From Sulfuritalea sp. (GTDB lineage Bacteria > Pseudomonadota > Gammaproteobacteria > Burkholderiales > Rhodocyclaceae): a stretch of 64,000 bases of DNA. Below the pieces are notes generated by a model, which ran no database searches, was not told the DNA's origin, and saw only the letters and a list, made by a program, of their open reading frames with translations. Position numbers and translations under genes: made by a program. The DNA is taken from positions 1 through 64,000 of the forward strand of contig JAUXUK010000041.1 of NCBI GenBank assembly GCA_030680805.1, in the 5' to 3' direction. Position 1 is the first letter of the stretch, and the number at the start of each line of letters is the position of its first letter. Shown piece after piece: positions 10,591 through 17,968 of the stretch.

Positions 10591-10938
10591 TCAGTCGCCT
10601 TCGATCAACTCGCTCGCCAGGCGAGCGGTGGCCAACGCGACGCGATGCCGGGTTGCCGCGTCAAGCTCGGTCGGTTCGGCCCAGCGCGCCGCCTCGCGAT
10701 CGAGTGCGGCGACTTCGGCATCGGCCTGCTGGGCCAGGCGCACGCGCCAAGCGGCGAGCCGCCGTTCGACCTCCGCGCCCAGCGTGCGCTGGTCTTCCCG
10801 CGCCTCGGTCAACAGATCGGCGGCCCGCCGGCGACATAGCTCCACCGCTGCCTCGGCCGCCCTTTCGGCTTCCAGCAGGCGATCGAACGCCGCTGCCGCG
10901 GCTTCTCCGCGATACTCCGACGATGCCTTGTCCGGCAT
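10591..10938 (-). CDS. V/A-type ATPase subunit G/H-like (peripheral stalk)
   Basis: A 115-residue, almost wholly helical protein with heptad-like Ala/Leu/Arg/Glu content (FDRLLEAERAAEAAVE onwards). This fits the G/H subunit that pairs with E in the stator. The start at 10938 (MPDKASSE) has a GGGAG ribosome-binding site 8 bases upstream; a longer frame to 11016 lacks one. It is the first gene of the ATPase operon, so the promoter should lie between here and the lipoprotein gene. Sequence alone would not identify it; operon position does. Confidence 0.6.
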   Translation of the reverse strand: MPDKASSEYRGEAAAAAFDRLLEAERAAEAAVELCRRRAADLLTEAREDQRTLGAEVERRLAAWRVRLAQQADAEVAALDREAARWAEPTELDAATRHRVALATARLASELIEGD

Positions 10939-11067
10939 TTTCTTTTCTCCCGTGCGCGGCGCCTGGCGCCACGACCTGTCGATTTCCATTCTGGCACCGC
11001 CGCGGGCATGACGCAAACAGTGTTACCGACGTGTTGCGCCTTGTCGCCGGGCCGTCACCGGCCGGAT

Positions 11068-11152
11068 CGCCGTATCGCCATCCGCTACGGCGAGGAGAGC
11101 GTTTCTTGCTCGACCGCCTTGTAGCGCAGTTGTTTCATCAGCGCCGACTTTT
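11068..11152 (-). repeat. dispersed repeat, long form, copy 1 (split by a 60-bp core)
   Basis: The left half CGCCGTATCGCCA (11068-11080) and right half GCGCCGACTTTT (11141-11152) are the two halves of a short repeat found elsewhere in the window. Here they are separated by 60 bases. Positions 11076-11146 are identical to 14441-14511. Inside, TCGCCGTA and TACGGCGA can pair as an 8-bp stem. On the minus strand the core holds a 17-codon frame (MKQLRYKAVEQETLSSP, 11138 down to 11085) without a ribosome-binding site. It lies between the lipoprotein gene and the ATPase operon. Confidence 0.8.
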
Positions 11153-11166
11153 CCGTCGCCCGTCCC

Positions 11167-11664
11167 CTACTGCGCAGGCTCGGCGCCAACATACTGTTCG
11201 GGCCTTGCCATGGTGCTGCGCACCTTCCCGGACGTAGCGTCGAACAGAACCATCATGCGCCAGGGCTCGTTGGAGACGCGGTAGCGCCAATCCCAGACCA
11301 GCTCGTCACGCGCTTCGAAATAGGCGGTAGCGTTGGCGTCCGACGGACCGAGAATGCGCAAGACTTCCTCCTTGCCCATCCCGGCGCGAATGGTGGCCAG
11401 ATGCTGGTCGTCGAGCACGTTCTCGATGGTTTGCAACTTGCCGTTCGCGCCCAGCCGGACCATGAAGGTGTCAAAGCCGCCCGGGCCCCGTGGGTAGGCC
11501 AGCTGCCGCGAGCCGTCCGGGTCCTGCCACTGCAGCGCCGGCGGGCCCATCGTCGCCTGCACGTCCTCGATGCGAGCCTCGCCCGGCTTGAGGCCGCTAC
11601 CGCTGTAGGACGCGCATGCCGCAACGATCACTGACGAGGACAGGAGCAGTACTCTTTGCCACAT
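11167..11664 (-). CDS. BamE/SmpA-like lipoprotein
   Basis: A 165-residue lipoprotein with a short signal sequence ending in a V-A-A-C lipobox (Cys17). Two BamE-like repeats seem present: one around residues 30-75 (VQATMGPPALQWQDPDGSRQ) and a clearer one at 92-135 (IRAGMGKEEVLRILGPSD, then ELVWDWRY). BamE domains serve the outer-membrane protein assembly machine and related envelope tasks. The true BamE is shorter with one such repeat, so this is a paralogue. The start at 11664 gives the signal peptide directly; the longer frame to 11793 would bury it. It is transcribed divergently from the hydrolase gene. Confidence 0.75.
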   Translation of the reverse strand: MWQRVLLLSSSVIVAACASYSGSGLKPGEARIEDVQATMGPPALQWQDPDGSRQLAYPRGPGGFDTFMVRLGANGKLQTIENVLDDQHLATIRAGMGKEEVLRILGPSDANATAYFEARDELVWDWRYRVSNEPWRMMVLFDATSGKVRSTMARPEQYVGAEPAQ

Positions 11665-11825
11665 GATGGGTCCAAGTTTTGAATGCGAGAGCATTAGAGT
11701 AGCACTTGCACTCGCGAGTTCAGTGCCGGAAAACGTGCGAGCTTGTACGGAGCACGACAAGACGCCCGCCGCGCTGCGGTATAGTCGTTGCACACGCTGG
11801 CCACGACAATAGACAAGGATCCTTG

Positions 11826-12671
11826 ATGAAGCGCGTTGTTCTGACTGCCCGGGATGGCCACAATCTGGCCGCCTACCGTTTCGACCCGGAGGGCCCGGCC
11901 CGGGCCAACGTGGTCATCGCGGCGGCCATGGCGGTGCCCCAATCCTTCTATGCCCCGTTCGCCCGGTATCTCGCCCGCTGCGGCTACACGACCTGGACCT
12001 TCGATTACCGCGGCATCGGCGAGTCGCTGACCGGCTCGTTGCGCGCCGTCAAGGCCGACCTCAGCGACTGGCTGACCAAGGACTACGACGCCCTGCTGCA
12101 CGAGATCGGCGAAGCCTCGCCGCTGCCCCTGTTCGTCGTCGGTCACAGCTTCGGTGGTCAGGTGGCGCCGCTGCTGCCTTCGCGCGAACACCTCGCGGGC
12201 CTGGTGAATATCGCCGTCGGCAGCGGCTCGATGCGCCACAACACGCCGCGCATCCGCCGCTCGGCGCCGCTGATGTGGCACGTGCTCGCTCCGGTGCTGT
12301 GCCCCGTGTTCGGCTACTTCCCCGGTGCCCGTCTGGGCGTCATCGGCAATCTTCCCAGCGGAGCAATGTTCCAGTGGCGGCGCTGGTGCCTGACGCCGGA
12401 CTACCTGCTGAGCGGTGAACCCGGAGCGCGCGAAGCCTATGCCAGCGCCGACTATCCGGTGCTGGCGCTGACTTTCGCCGATGACGAGCTGCTGCTCGAG
12501 GATGGTTCGCGCCTGATTCATGCCGCCTACCTGAAGCGAGCCGTCGACTACCGCCTCCTTGAACCGGCGCAGCACAATCTGCCGCGTATCGGCCACTTCG
12601 GCTTTTTCAAACCGGCGAGCGAGGCCACCCTCTGGCCGCTGGTCACGAACTGGCTCGATGGCGCTACCTGA
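11826..12671 (+). CDS. alpha/beta hydrolase
   Basis: A 281-residue serine hydrolase fold. The nucleophile elbow GHSFGG lies at about residues 109-114. The acid is probably Asp in TFADDELL and the catalytic His is in RIGHFGFF near the C-terminus. AAMAVPQSFYAPFARYLARCG supplies the oxyanion-hole side and YRGIGES the usual strand-4 loop. The family ('alpha/beta hydrolase family protein', about 280 residues) has esterase-like members without a defined substrate. AAGGAT upstream of the ATG at 11826 supports the start. The glcG-like gene follows 40 bases later in the same direction. Confidence 0.8.
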   Translation: MKRVVLTARDGHNLAAYRFDPEGPARANVVIAAAMAVPQSFYAPFARYLARCGYTTWTFDYRGIGESLTGSLRAVKADLSDWLTKDYDALLHEIGEASPLPLFVVGHSFGGQVAPLLPSREHLAGLVNIAVGSGSMRHNTPRIRRSAPLMWHVLAPVLCPVFGYFPGARLGVIGNLPSGAMFQWRRWCLTPDYLLSGEPGAREAYASADYPVLALTFADDELLLEDGSRLIHAAYLKRAVDYRLLEPAQHNLPRIGHFGFFKPASEATLWPLVTNWLDGAT

Positions 12672-12711
12672 AACAACCCGTCCAACAGATTCATTCATCA
12701 TGGAGAGCCGC

Positions 12712-13101
12712 ATGCTTACCCTCGAAGACGCACAGCGCATTACCCTCGCCGCCCGCCGCACGGCAGCCGAAAACAACTGGAACGTGGCCATTGCGGTCGT
12801 CGATGACGGCGGCCACCTGATTTCGCTGGCGCGCATGGACGGAACCCAGAAGGGCTCCATCCGCATCTGCGAACAGAAGGCCAGAACCGCCGTTCTTTTC
12901 AAGCGCCCGACCAAGGCCTTCGAGGACGCGGTGCTGCAGGGCCGCCCGGTGTTCATGTCGATGCCCGACGTGATCTGCCTGGAGGGCGGCGTACCGCTGA
13001 TCCGCGAGGGGGTTTATCTCGGCGCAATCGGCGTTTCCGGCGTCAAGTCGTCCGAAGACGGAGTTGTCGCCGCCGCGGGGGCCGCTGCGCTGGGCGCCTA
13101 A
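12712..13101 (+). CDS. GlcG/HbpS-type heme-binding domain protein
   Basis: A 129-residue single-domain protein of the GlcG/HbpS family (DUF336). It has ALVVDDGG-type strands (AIAVVDDGGHLISLARMDG) and the C-terminal GVYLGAIGVSG followed by a GA-rich helix. Members bind heme or small ligands, or sit beside glycolate and diol metabolism genes; the exact job is unclear. GGAGAG lies 5 bases before ATG 12712, preferred over ATG 12700. Its stop overlaps the stop of the convergent glutaredoxin-like gene by four bases. Confidence 0.85.
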   Translation: MLTLEDAQRITLAARRTAAENNWNVAIAVVDDGGHLISLARMDGTQKGSIRICEQKARTAVLFKRPTKAFEDAVLQGRPVFMSMPDVICLEGGVPLIREGVYLGAIGVSGVKSSEDGVVAAAGAAALGA

Positions 13102-13466
13102 GCGGCCGCCATGCGGGCGAATTCGCCGCTGTCGATCAGCCGGCGCAATTCGCTGGCGCCGCCGACCAGGGTGCCGTTCACAAAGACCATGGGAAAAGTG
13201 GGCCAGCCGGTCCACATCTTGAGCGCGTTGCGGCGCCGCCACTGGCTGAGATAGCTTCCGTACTCGAGATACTGGTAGGGCGTGCCGTGCGCATCGAGCG
13301 CCTTGCGCGCCATGCGTGGAAAGGGGTTTTGCGCCATGCCGACGACGACCACCTTGTTGCCGGCGATGGCGGCCTGCACTTCGCGCACGATGTCGGCATT
13401 GTTGTCCGCGATGGTCTGGCGGGCGGCAGGGTGAATATGGGCTTCGTCCAGAACGCTGCGACTCAT
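13098..13466 (-). CDS. glutaredoxin-fold protein lacking the active-site cysteines
   Basis: A 122-residue protein with the monothiol-glutaredoxin pattern (KVVVVGMAQNPFPRMARKALD, WPTFPMVFVNGTLVGGASEL). At the position where glutaredoxins have CPYC or CGFS it reads NPFP (residues 47-50), so no redox thiol remains there. The cis-proline TFP and the glutathione-loop GGASEL are kept. This suggests a binding or regulatory role rather than disulfide reduction. AAGGAGCCC before ATG 13466 fixes the start. The frame continues upstream through a dispersed repeat copy, but that part is probably untranslated. Confidence 0.75.
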   Translation of the reverse strand: MSRSVLDEAHIHPAARQTIADNNADIVREVQAAIAGNKVVVVGMAQNPFPRMARKALDAHGTPYQYLEYGSYLSQWRRRNALKMWTGWPTFPMVFVNGTLVGGASELRRLIDSGEFARMAAA

Positions 13467-13553
13467 GTCGGGCTCCTTGTTGTCGGAATGCCGGACGCGT
13501 CGATCAAGGGCGGCGCGTCGGGAAACCATCTTACCCCGCGCCAGGCGAACGCT

Positions 13554-13577
13554 CGCCGTATCGCCAACGCCGACTTT
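13554..13577. repeat. dispersed repeat, short form
   Basis: CGCCGTATCGCCA followed directly by ACGCCGACTTT, one mismatch from the consensus and one base shorter. It lies upstream of the glutaredoxin-like gene, in the spacer shared with the coiled-coil gene. Confidence 0.75.
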
Positions 13578-13654
13578 CCGGGTCAGATATCGTGGTCTGC
13601 GCAACCCTCGGCAAGAACCGCTGCGGCGATCGCCTCCCGAGACGGCGGATGCGC

Positions 13655-14356
13655 TTACCTGGCCGCCGCTGCAGCAGCGGCAGCCTGCCTGGCGGCCTCT
13701 TCTGCCTCCCGCCGTTTCAAGGTTTCGGCATATTGCCGCGACCGTTCGTCGATCTTCTTCACGCGCTCGGCATGCTGCCGTTCCCGCTCCGCCTTCTTGC
13801 TGGCATTGCCCGGAGCCTTTGCGGCCCGCTTCGCATCCTCCTGGCTGCGTGCCGCGAGCTTCTGCTGCTGCGCCGCGCGCTCGGCCGCTGCCTTGCCGCG
13901 ACGGGCCTCGAGCTTTTTCGATTCCTCGGCCCGACTCCGTTCGCGCTCGGCAGCCCGTTGCGCTTCTTTCTCGCGGTAGCGTTCGACATCGGCCTTCTGT
14001 TTCGCTTCCTCGGCGGGCGCCTCGGCAGCGCGCTTCGCGGCCTTGGCCTCGACCTCGCTGCGACGAATTTCGCGTTCGGCCTTGCGCCCCGCCTGCTCGA
14101 GCGCATTAGCCTCCTTCACTGATTCGGCATGCCGTTCCTTCGCCGAACTCATGCACCCGATGGCAATCGCCCTGGTGTGACAGGCTGCCTTGTCCGCTTC
14201 GTACCTGGCCTCGGCTTCGCCTTTGAGCGCCTTGCCTCTGACGCGCTGGGCGCGAGCCTCGTCAAGCGAGAGCGGCGATGGTGCTTGCGCTGTTTGCGCC
14301 GAGGCCCATGCGTGGGCAAGCATCAGGCCGATACCCAGCACGTTTCCAATCTGCAT
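13655..14356 (-). CDS. secreted coiled-coil protein, function unknown
   Basis: A 233-residue protein with an N-terminal signal peptide (hydrophobic IGLMLAHAWASAQ, cleavage after ASA). After it come about 200 residues of almost uninterrupted charged helix rich in Ala, Glu, Arg and Lys. Two cysteines (in AACHTRAIAIGCMSS, about residues 59 and 67) may form a disulfide. The composition resembles TolA-like periplasmic stalks, but there is no membrane anchor or TolA C-terminal domain. AAGGAGG just before ATG 14356 fixes the start. I cannot assign a function. Confidence 0.65.
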   Translation of the reverse strand: MQIGNVLGIGLMLAHAWASAQTAQAPSPLSLDEARAQRVRGKALKGEAEARYEADKAACHTRAIAIGCMSSAKERHAESVKEANALEQAGRKAEREIRRSEVEAKAAKRAAEAPAEEAKQKADVERYREKEAQRAAERERSRAEESKKLEARRGKAAAERAAQQQKLAARSQEDAKRAAKAPGNASKKAERERQHAERVKKIDERSRQYAETLKRREAEEAARQAAAAAAAAR

Positions 14357-14432
14357 CCAGTCCTCCTTGCGAACGAGCAGCTTAGCCGGTTCGCCATGGG
14401 TTTTCCATTTTCCCGCACGTTCAATGCGATGC

Positions 14433-14511
14433 CGCCGTCCCGCCATCCGCTACGGCGAGGAGAGCGTTTCTTGCTCGACCGCCTTGTAGCGCAGTTGTTT
14501 CATCAGCGCCG
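14433..14511 (-). repeat. dispersed repeat, long form, copy 2
   Basis: The left half (CGCCGTCCCGCCA, 14433-14445) is followed by the 60-bp core identical to that at 11081-11140, then GCGCCG, after which the right half diverges. Positions 14441-14511 match 11076-11146 base for base. It lies in the divergent spacer between the coiled-coil gene and the flavin dehydrogenase gene and has the same orientation as copy 1. Confidence 0.8.
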
Positions 14512-14606
14512 GGTCGCGACCATGGTATCCGGGAGTGCGACTGGCCGGGCGATAGGGTTCGCATGATTTCAGGCTAAACTCCGACGCAAAACAAGGAGGA
14601 GCGACC

Positions 14607-16205
14607 GTGAGCGAAGTCATCGTCATCGGCGGCGGCATAGCGGGCATCTGCGCCGCGCTGGAGCTTCTCGACGCCGGGCGCCGGGTGCTGCTGCTCGAGC
14701 GCGACACCGCCGACAACTTCGGCGGCCTGGCGAAGGAAAGCTTCGGCGGCATCTTTCTGGTCGGCACCCCCGAGCAGCGGCGCGCCGGCATACGCGACAC
14801 GCCGGAACTGGCGCTGGCCGACTGGAAGGCCTTTGGCGAACTCGATCCCAACGACCGCTGGCCCCTGGCCTGGGCAGAAGCCTATGTGCAGCGCTGCCAC
14901 GACGACGTGGGCGTCTGGCTGCGAGAGCGCGGCGTCGGTTTCCTTCCCGCGCCGCACTGGGTCGAACGCGGCCTGTTCACGCCCGGCAATTCCGTACCGC
15001 GCTTTCATATCGTCTGGGGCACCGGGCATGAGTTGGCGCTGCGCCTGATCGATCAGCTTGAAAACCACCCGCAGCGCGGACGGCTCGAAATCCGCTTCGG
15101 CCAGCGCGTCGAAAGCCTGCTGACATCGAACGGAGCGGTCACCGGCTGCAAGGGCGTCCGCGAGGCGGATCAGCAGCCCTTCGAGGCCGGCGCGGGCAGC
15201 GTGATTGTCGCCGCCGGCGGTTTCAACGGCAACATCGAGCGCGTGCGGCAGCACTGGCATCGCGACTGGGGTTCGCCGCCGCCGGTCATCCTCAACGGCT
15301 CGCACCGCTATGCGGACGGCCGGCTGCACGATGCGGTGAGCGCCGCCGGCGGCCAGCTGACGCATCTCGATTCGATGTGGAACTATGCCGCCGGAGTGAG
15401 GCATCCACGGCCGCGCAAACCCGGCCACGGCCTCTCGCTGGTACCGCCGCGCTCGGCCCTGTGGCTCGACTGGAGCGGCCGGCGCATCGGGCCGATGCCG
15501 CTGGTGACGGGTTTCGACACCCGCGATCTGGTCGCCCAGGTCTGTGCCCAGGAGCGGCAGTATTCCTGGCAACTGATGAACAAACGCATCGCGCTGAAAG
15601 AGCTCGCGGTATCGGGCGCCGAGTTCAACCCGTCGATCCGCGACAAGAAGAAGTTCGCCTTCCTGCGCGACATCCTGATCGGCAACCAGTGGCTGTACGA
15701 CGAGATGACCGGTTCCTGCGAGGACTTCGTGGTCGGCCGCGATCTGCCCGAGCTGGTGAACAAAATGAACGCGCTGCAGGGCGACGACGCGGTGAGCCTC
15801 GACACCCTGCGGCAGACGGTGGAGGCCTACGATGCGCAGATCGACCGCGGCCAGAGCCTGCACAACGACGAGCAGTTGCGGCGCATCGCCTACGTGCGGC
15901 ACTGGAAGGGCGACCGCATCCGCACCTGCAAGTTCCAGAAGATCCTCGACCCGAAGGCCGCGCCGCTGATCGCCGTGCGCGAATTCATCATCAGCCGCAA
16001 GAGCCTCGGTGGCATCCAGACCGATCTGCAAAGCCGCGTGCTGGACCACGCCGGGCAGCCGATTGCCGGCCTGTTTGCGGCGGGCGAAGCGGCCGGCTTC
16101 GGCGGCGGCGGCATGCACGGCCTGCGTGCGCTGGAAGGCAGCTTCCTTGGCGGCTGCATTCTTTCCGGCCGCATCGCCGGGCAAGCAGCCGCCGCAAACA
16201 CCTGA
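14607..16205 (+). CDS. FAD-binding dehydrogenase (fumarate reductase/3-ketosteroid dehydrogenase superfamily)
   Basis: A 532-residue flavoprotein. The N-terminal Rossmann motif GGGIAGICAALELLDAG with a glutamate 20 residues on (LLERD) binds FAD. The C-terminal GLFAAGEAAGFGGGGMHG closes the site. The segments DNFGGLAKESFGG, PLAWAEAYVQ and NSVPRFHIVWGTG match the 'FAD-binding dehydrogenase' group (Rv0785-like) in the fumarate reductase/KstD superfamily. The substrate is unknown; steroid or other alpha,beta-desaturation is possible. It begins with GTG, supported by AAGGAGGA 8 bases upstream. The ThDP enzyme gene follows after 24 bases, so the two are probably one transcript. Confidence 0.85.
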   Translation: MSEVIVIGGGIAGICAALELLDAGRRVLLLERDTADNFGGLAKESFGGIFLVGTPEQRRAGIRDTPELALADWKAFGELDPNDRWPLAWAEAYVQRCHDDVGVWLRERGVGFLPAPHWVERGLFTPGNSVPRFHIVWGTGHELALRLIDQLENHPQRGRLEIRFGQRVESLLTSNGAVTGCKGVREADQQPFEAGAGSVIVAAGGFNGNIERVRQHWHRDWGSPPPVILNGSHRYADGRLHDAVSAAGGQLTHLDSMWNYAAGVRHPRPRKPGHGLSLVPPRSALWLDWSGRRIGPMPLVTGFDTRDLVAQVCAQERQYSWQLMNKRIALKELAVSGAEFNPSIRDKKKFAFLRDILIGNQWLYDEMTGSCEDFVVGRDLPELVNKMNALQGDDAVSLDTLRQTVEAYDAQIDRGQSLHNDEQLRRIAYVRHWKGDRIRTCKFQKILDPKAAPLIAVREFIISRKSLGGIQTDLQSRVLDHAGQPIAGLFAAGEAAGFGGGGMHGLRALEGSFLGGCILSGRIAGQAAAANT

Positions 16206-16229
16206 ACCCTTGAGTACGGAGACAACCGC

Positions 16230-17963
16230 ATGAAACGAACCGGCGCCTGGATCGCGGTACGAGCCCTCGAAGCCCTGGGTATCAAATTCACGTTCGGCAT
16301 TCCCGGCGTGCACAACACCGAGCTGTACGACGAACTCAACAGTTCGCCATCGATCACGCCGGTGCTGGTGACCCACGAAGGCGGCGCTGCGTTCATGGCC
16401 GATGGCGTCAGCCGCACCTCGGACCTGACCGGCACGCTGGTGATCGTCCCGGCCGCCGGCGCCACCCATGCCGCCAGCGGCATCGGCGAGGCCTTTCTCG
16501 ACGGCGTGCCGATGCTGGTGATCTGCGGCGGCATCCGCACCGACCTGGACAAGCGCTACCAGCTTCACGAGCTCGATCAGCACGCCTTTCTGAAAGCCCT
16601 GACCAAGGCCACCTTCCTCGTCACCCGCCACGAGGACATCGCACCCACCTTGTTCAAGGCCTGGGAAATCGCCCACTCCGGAGAACCAGGTCCGGTCTTT
16701 GTCGAGATCCCCGTCAATCTCCAGATGTTTCCGGGCGAGGCAGGCGAGCTTCCGGCGCCACCGGTGATCGCCAAACCGCAACGCGCCGCCGCTGCCGACA
16801 TTCGGCGCGCCGCGGAGATGCTGCTGGCGGCGAAGCATCCCGCAATGTTTCTCGGCTGGGGCGCCCGCGACGCCTTCGAGCAAACCCGCGCCATCGCCGA
16901 GTTGCTCCAGGCGCCGGTGGCCACCACCCTGCAAGGCCTGTCGGTGTTCTCCGCCGCCCATCCGCTGCACACCGGCTTCAGCTTCGGCGCCGCAGCCGTC
17001 CCGGCGGCGCGCAATGCCTTCGCCGACTGCGACTGCCTGCTGGCGGTCGGCACCCGCTTCGCGGAAATCGCCACGGGCAGCTTCGGCGTCACGGTGCCGC
17101 CGAACCTGATTCACTCGGATATCAACCCGGCAGTATTCAATGCCAACTACCCGGCGGCAGTGACGCTGGAGGGAGATGCCAGCGCGGTACTGGCCGCACT
17201 GCTGGCAGAGCTGCAAAAACTCGGCGCGAGCGGCACGGCGAATACCGCATTGCACGCCCGCATACAGCGCGACAAGCTCGCCTACAACGACGAATGGCTG
17301 CGCCACGACTGCGGCGGCAAGGTCAACCCGGCGGTGTTTTTCAATGCGCTGCGCGCGGCGATGCCCGACGATTCGATTGCCGTGGTCGACGACGGCAACC
17401 ACACCTACCTGACCGCGGAACTGTATCCCGTGCGACAGCCCAAGGGGCTGATCGTGCCGACCGATTTCAACAGCATGGGCTACGCAGTGCCGGCCGCCAT
17501 CGGCGCCAGGCTGGCCAACCCGCAGCGCGAAGTATTCGCCATCGTCGGCGACGGTGCTTTCACCATGACCTGCATGGAAATTGTTTCCGCGACGCGACTC
17601 GGGCTCGGGCTGGTGTTCTACGTGTTCCATGACGGCGAGCTGTCGCAGATCGCCCAGGCGCAGGAGATTCCCTTCAATCGCAAGCCCTGCACGGCGCTGG
17701 GGGCGATCGACTTCAGCGGCGTCGCCATCGCCACCGGCGCCGAATACATCCGGGTACCGTCGAACGACGAGGTAAGCGCCGCGATCGCGCAGGCGCGCGA
17801 ACTGGCCGCCGGCGGACGGCCGGTGATCGTCGACCTGATCATGGACTATTCCAAACGCACGGCATTCACGCAGGGTGCCGTCAAAACCAACTTCAAGCGC
17901 TTGCCGCTGGCTCAGCGCCTGCGCATGGTGACCCGTGCGGTGAGGCGAAAAATCACCGGCTGA
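16230..17963 (+). CDS. thiamine diphosphate-dependent enzyme, acetolactate synthase-like
   Basis: A 577-residue ThDP enzyme of the acetolactate synthase/benzoylformate decarboxylase family. The activating glutamate is in VTHEGGAAFMADG (about residue 50). The ThDP/Mg motif begins with GDGAF at about 440, but the usual Asn of the motif is replaced in FHDGELSQIAQAQ. The window has a separate, canonical ilvB, so biosynthesis of branched-chain amino acids is not its likely job. It may be a 2-oxoacid decarboxylase or carboligase acting with the upstream flavin dehydrogenase. The substrate cannot be read from sequence. Confidence 0.82.
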   Translation: MKRTGAWIAVRALEALGIKFTFGIPGVHNTELYDELNSSPSITPVLVTHEGGAAFMADGVSRTSDLTGTLVIVPAAGATHAASGIGEAFLDGVPMLVICGGIRTDLDKRYQLHELDQHAFLKALTKATFLVTRHEDIAPTLFKAWEIAHSGEPGPVFVEIPVNLQMFPGEAGELPAPPVIAKPQRAAAADIRRAAEMLLAAKHPAMFLGWGARDAFEQTRAIAELLQAPVATTLQGLSVFSAAHPLHTGFSFGAAAVPAARNAFADCDCLLAVGTRFAEIATGSFGVTVPPNLIHSDINPAVFNANYPAAVTLEGDASAVLAALLAELQKLGASGTANTALHARIQRDKLAYNDEWLRHDCGGKVNPAVFFNALRAAMPDDSIAVVDDGNHTYLTAELYPVRQPKGLIVPTDFNSMGYAVPAAIGARLANPQREVFAIVGDGAFTMTCMEIVSATRLGLGLVFYVFHDGELSQIAQAQEIPFNRKPCTALGAIDFSGVAIATGAEYIRVPSNDEVSAAIAQARELAAGGRPVIVDLIMDYSKRTAFTQGAVKTNFKRLPLAQRLRMVTRAVRRKITG

Positions 17964-17968
17964 CCGTT

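Noticed and set aside
11085-11138. The 17-codon frame in the repeat core as a real gene
   Set aside because: No ribosome-binding site, and identity between copies is fully explained by the repeat; listed only as a finding.
12445-12457. GCCAGCGCCGACT inside the hydrolase gene, matching half of the dispersed repeat
   Set aside because: Only the right half matches, and it encodes an ordinary ASADYP segment of the hydrolase; I did not count it as a copy.
14574-17630. A 1018-codon open frame on the minus strand opposite the flavin dehydrogenase and ThDP genes
   Set aside because: It is antisense to two clearly recognisable enzymes and shows no domain of its own; high-GC codon bias commonly leaves such frames open.
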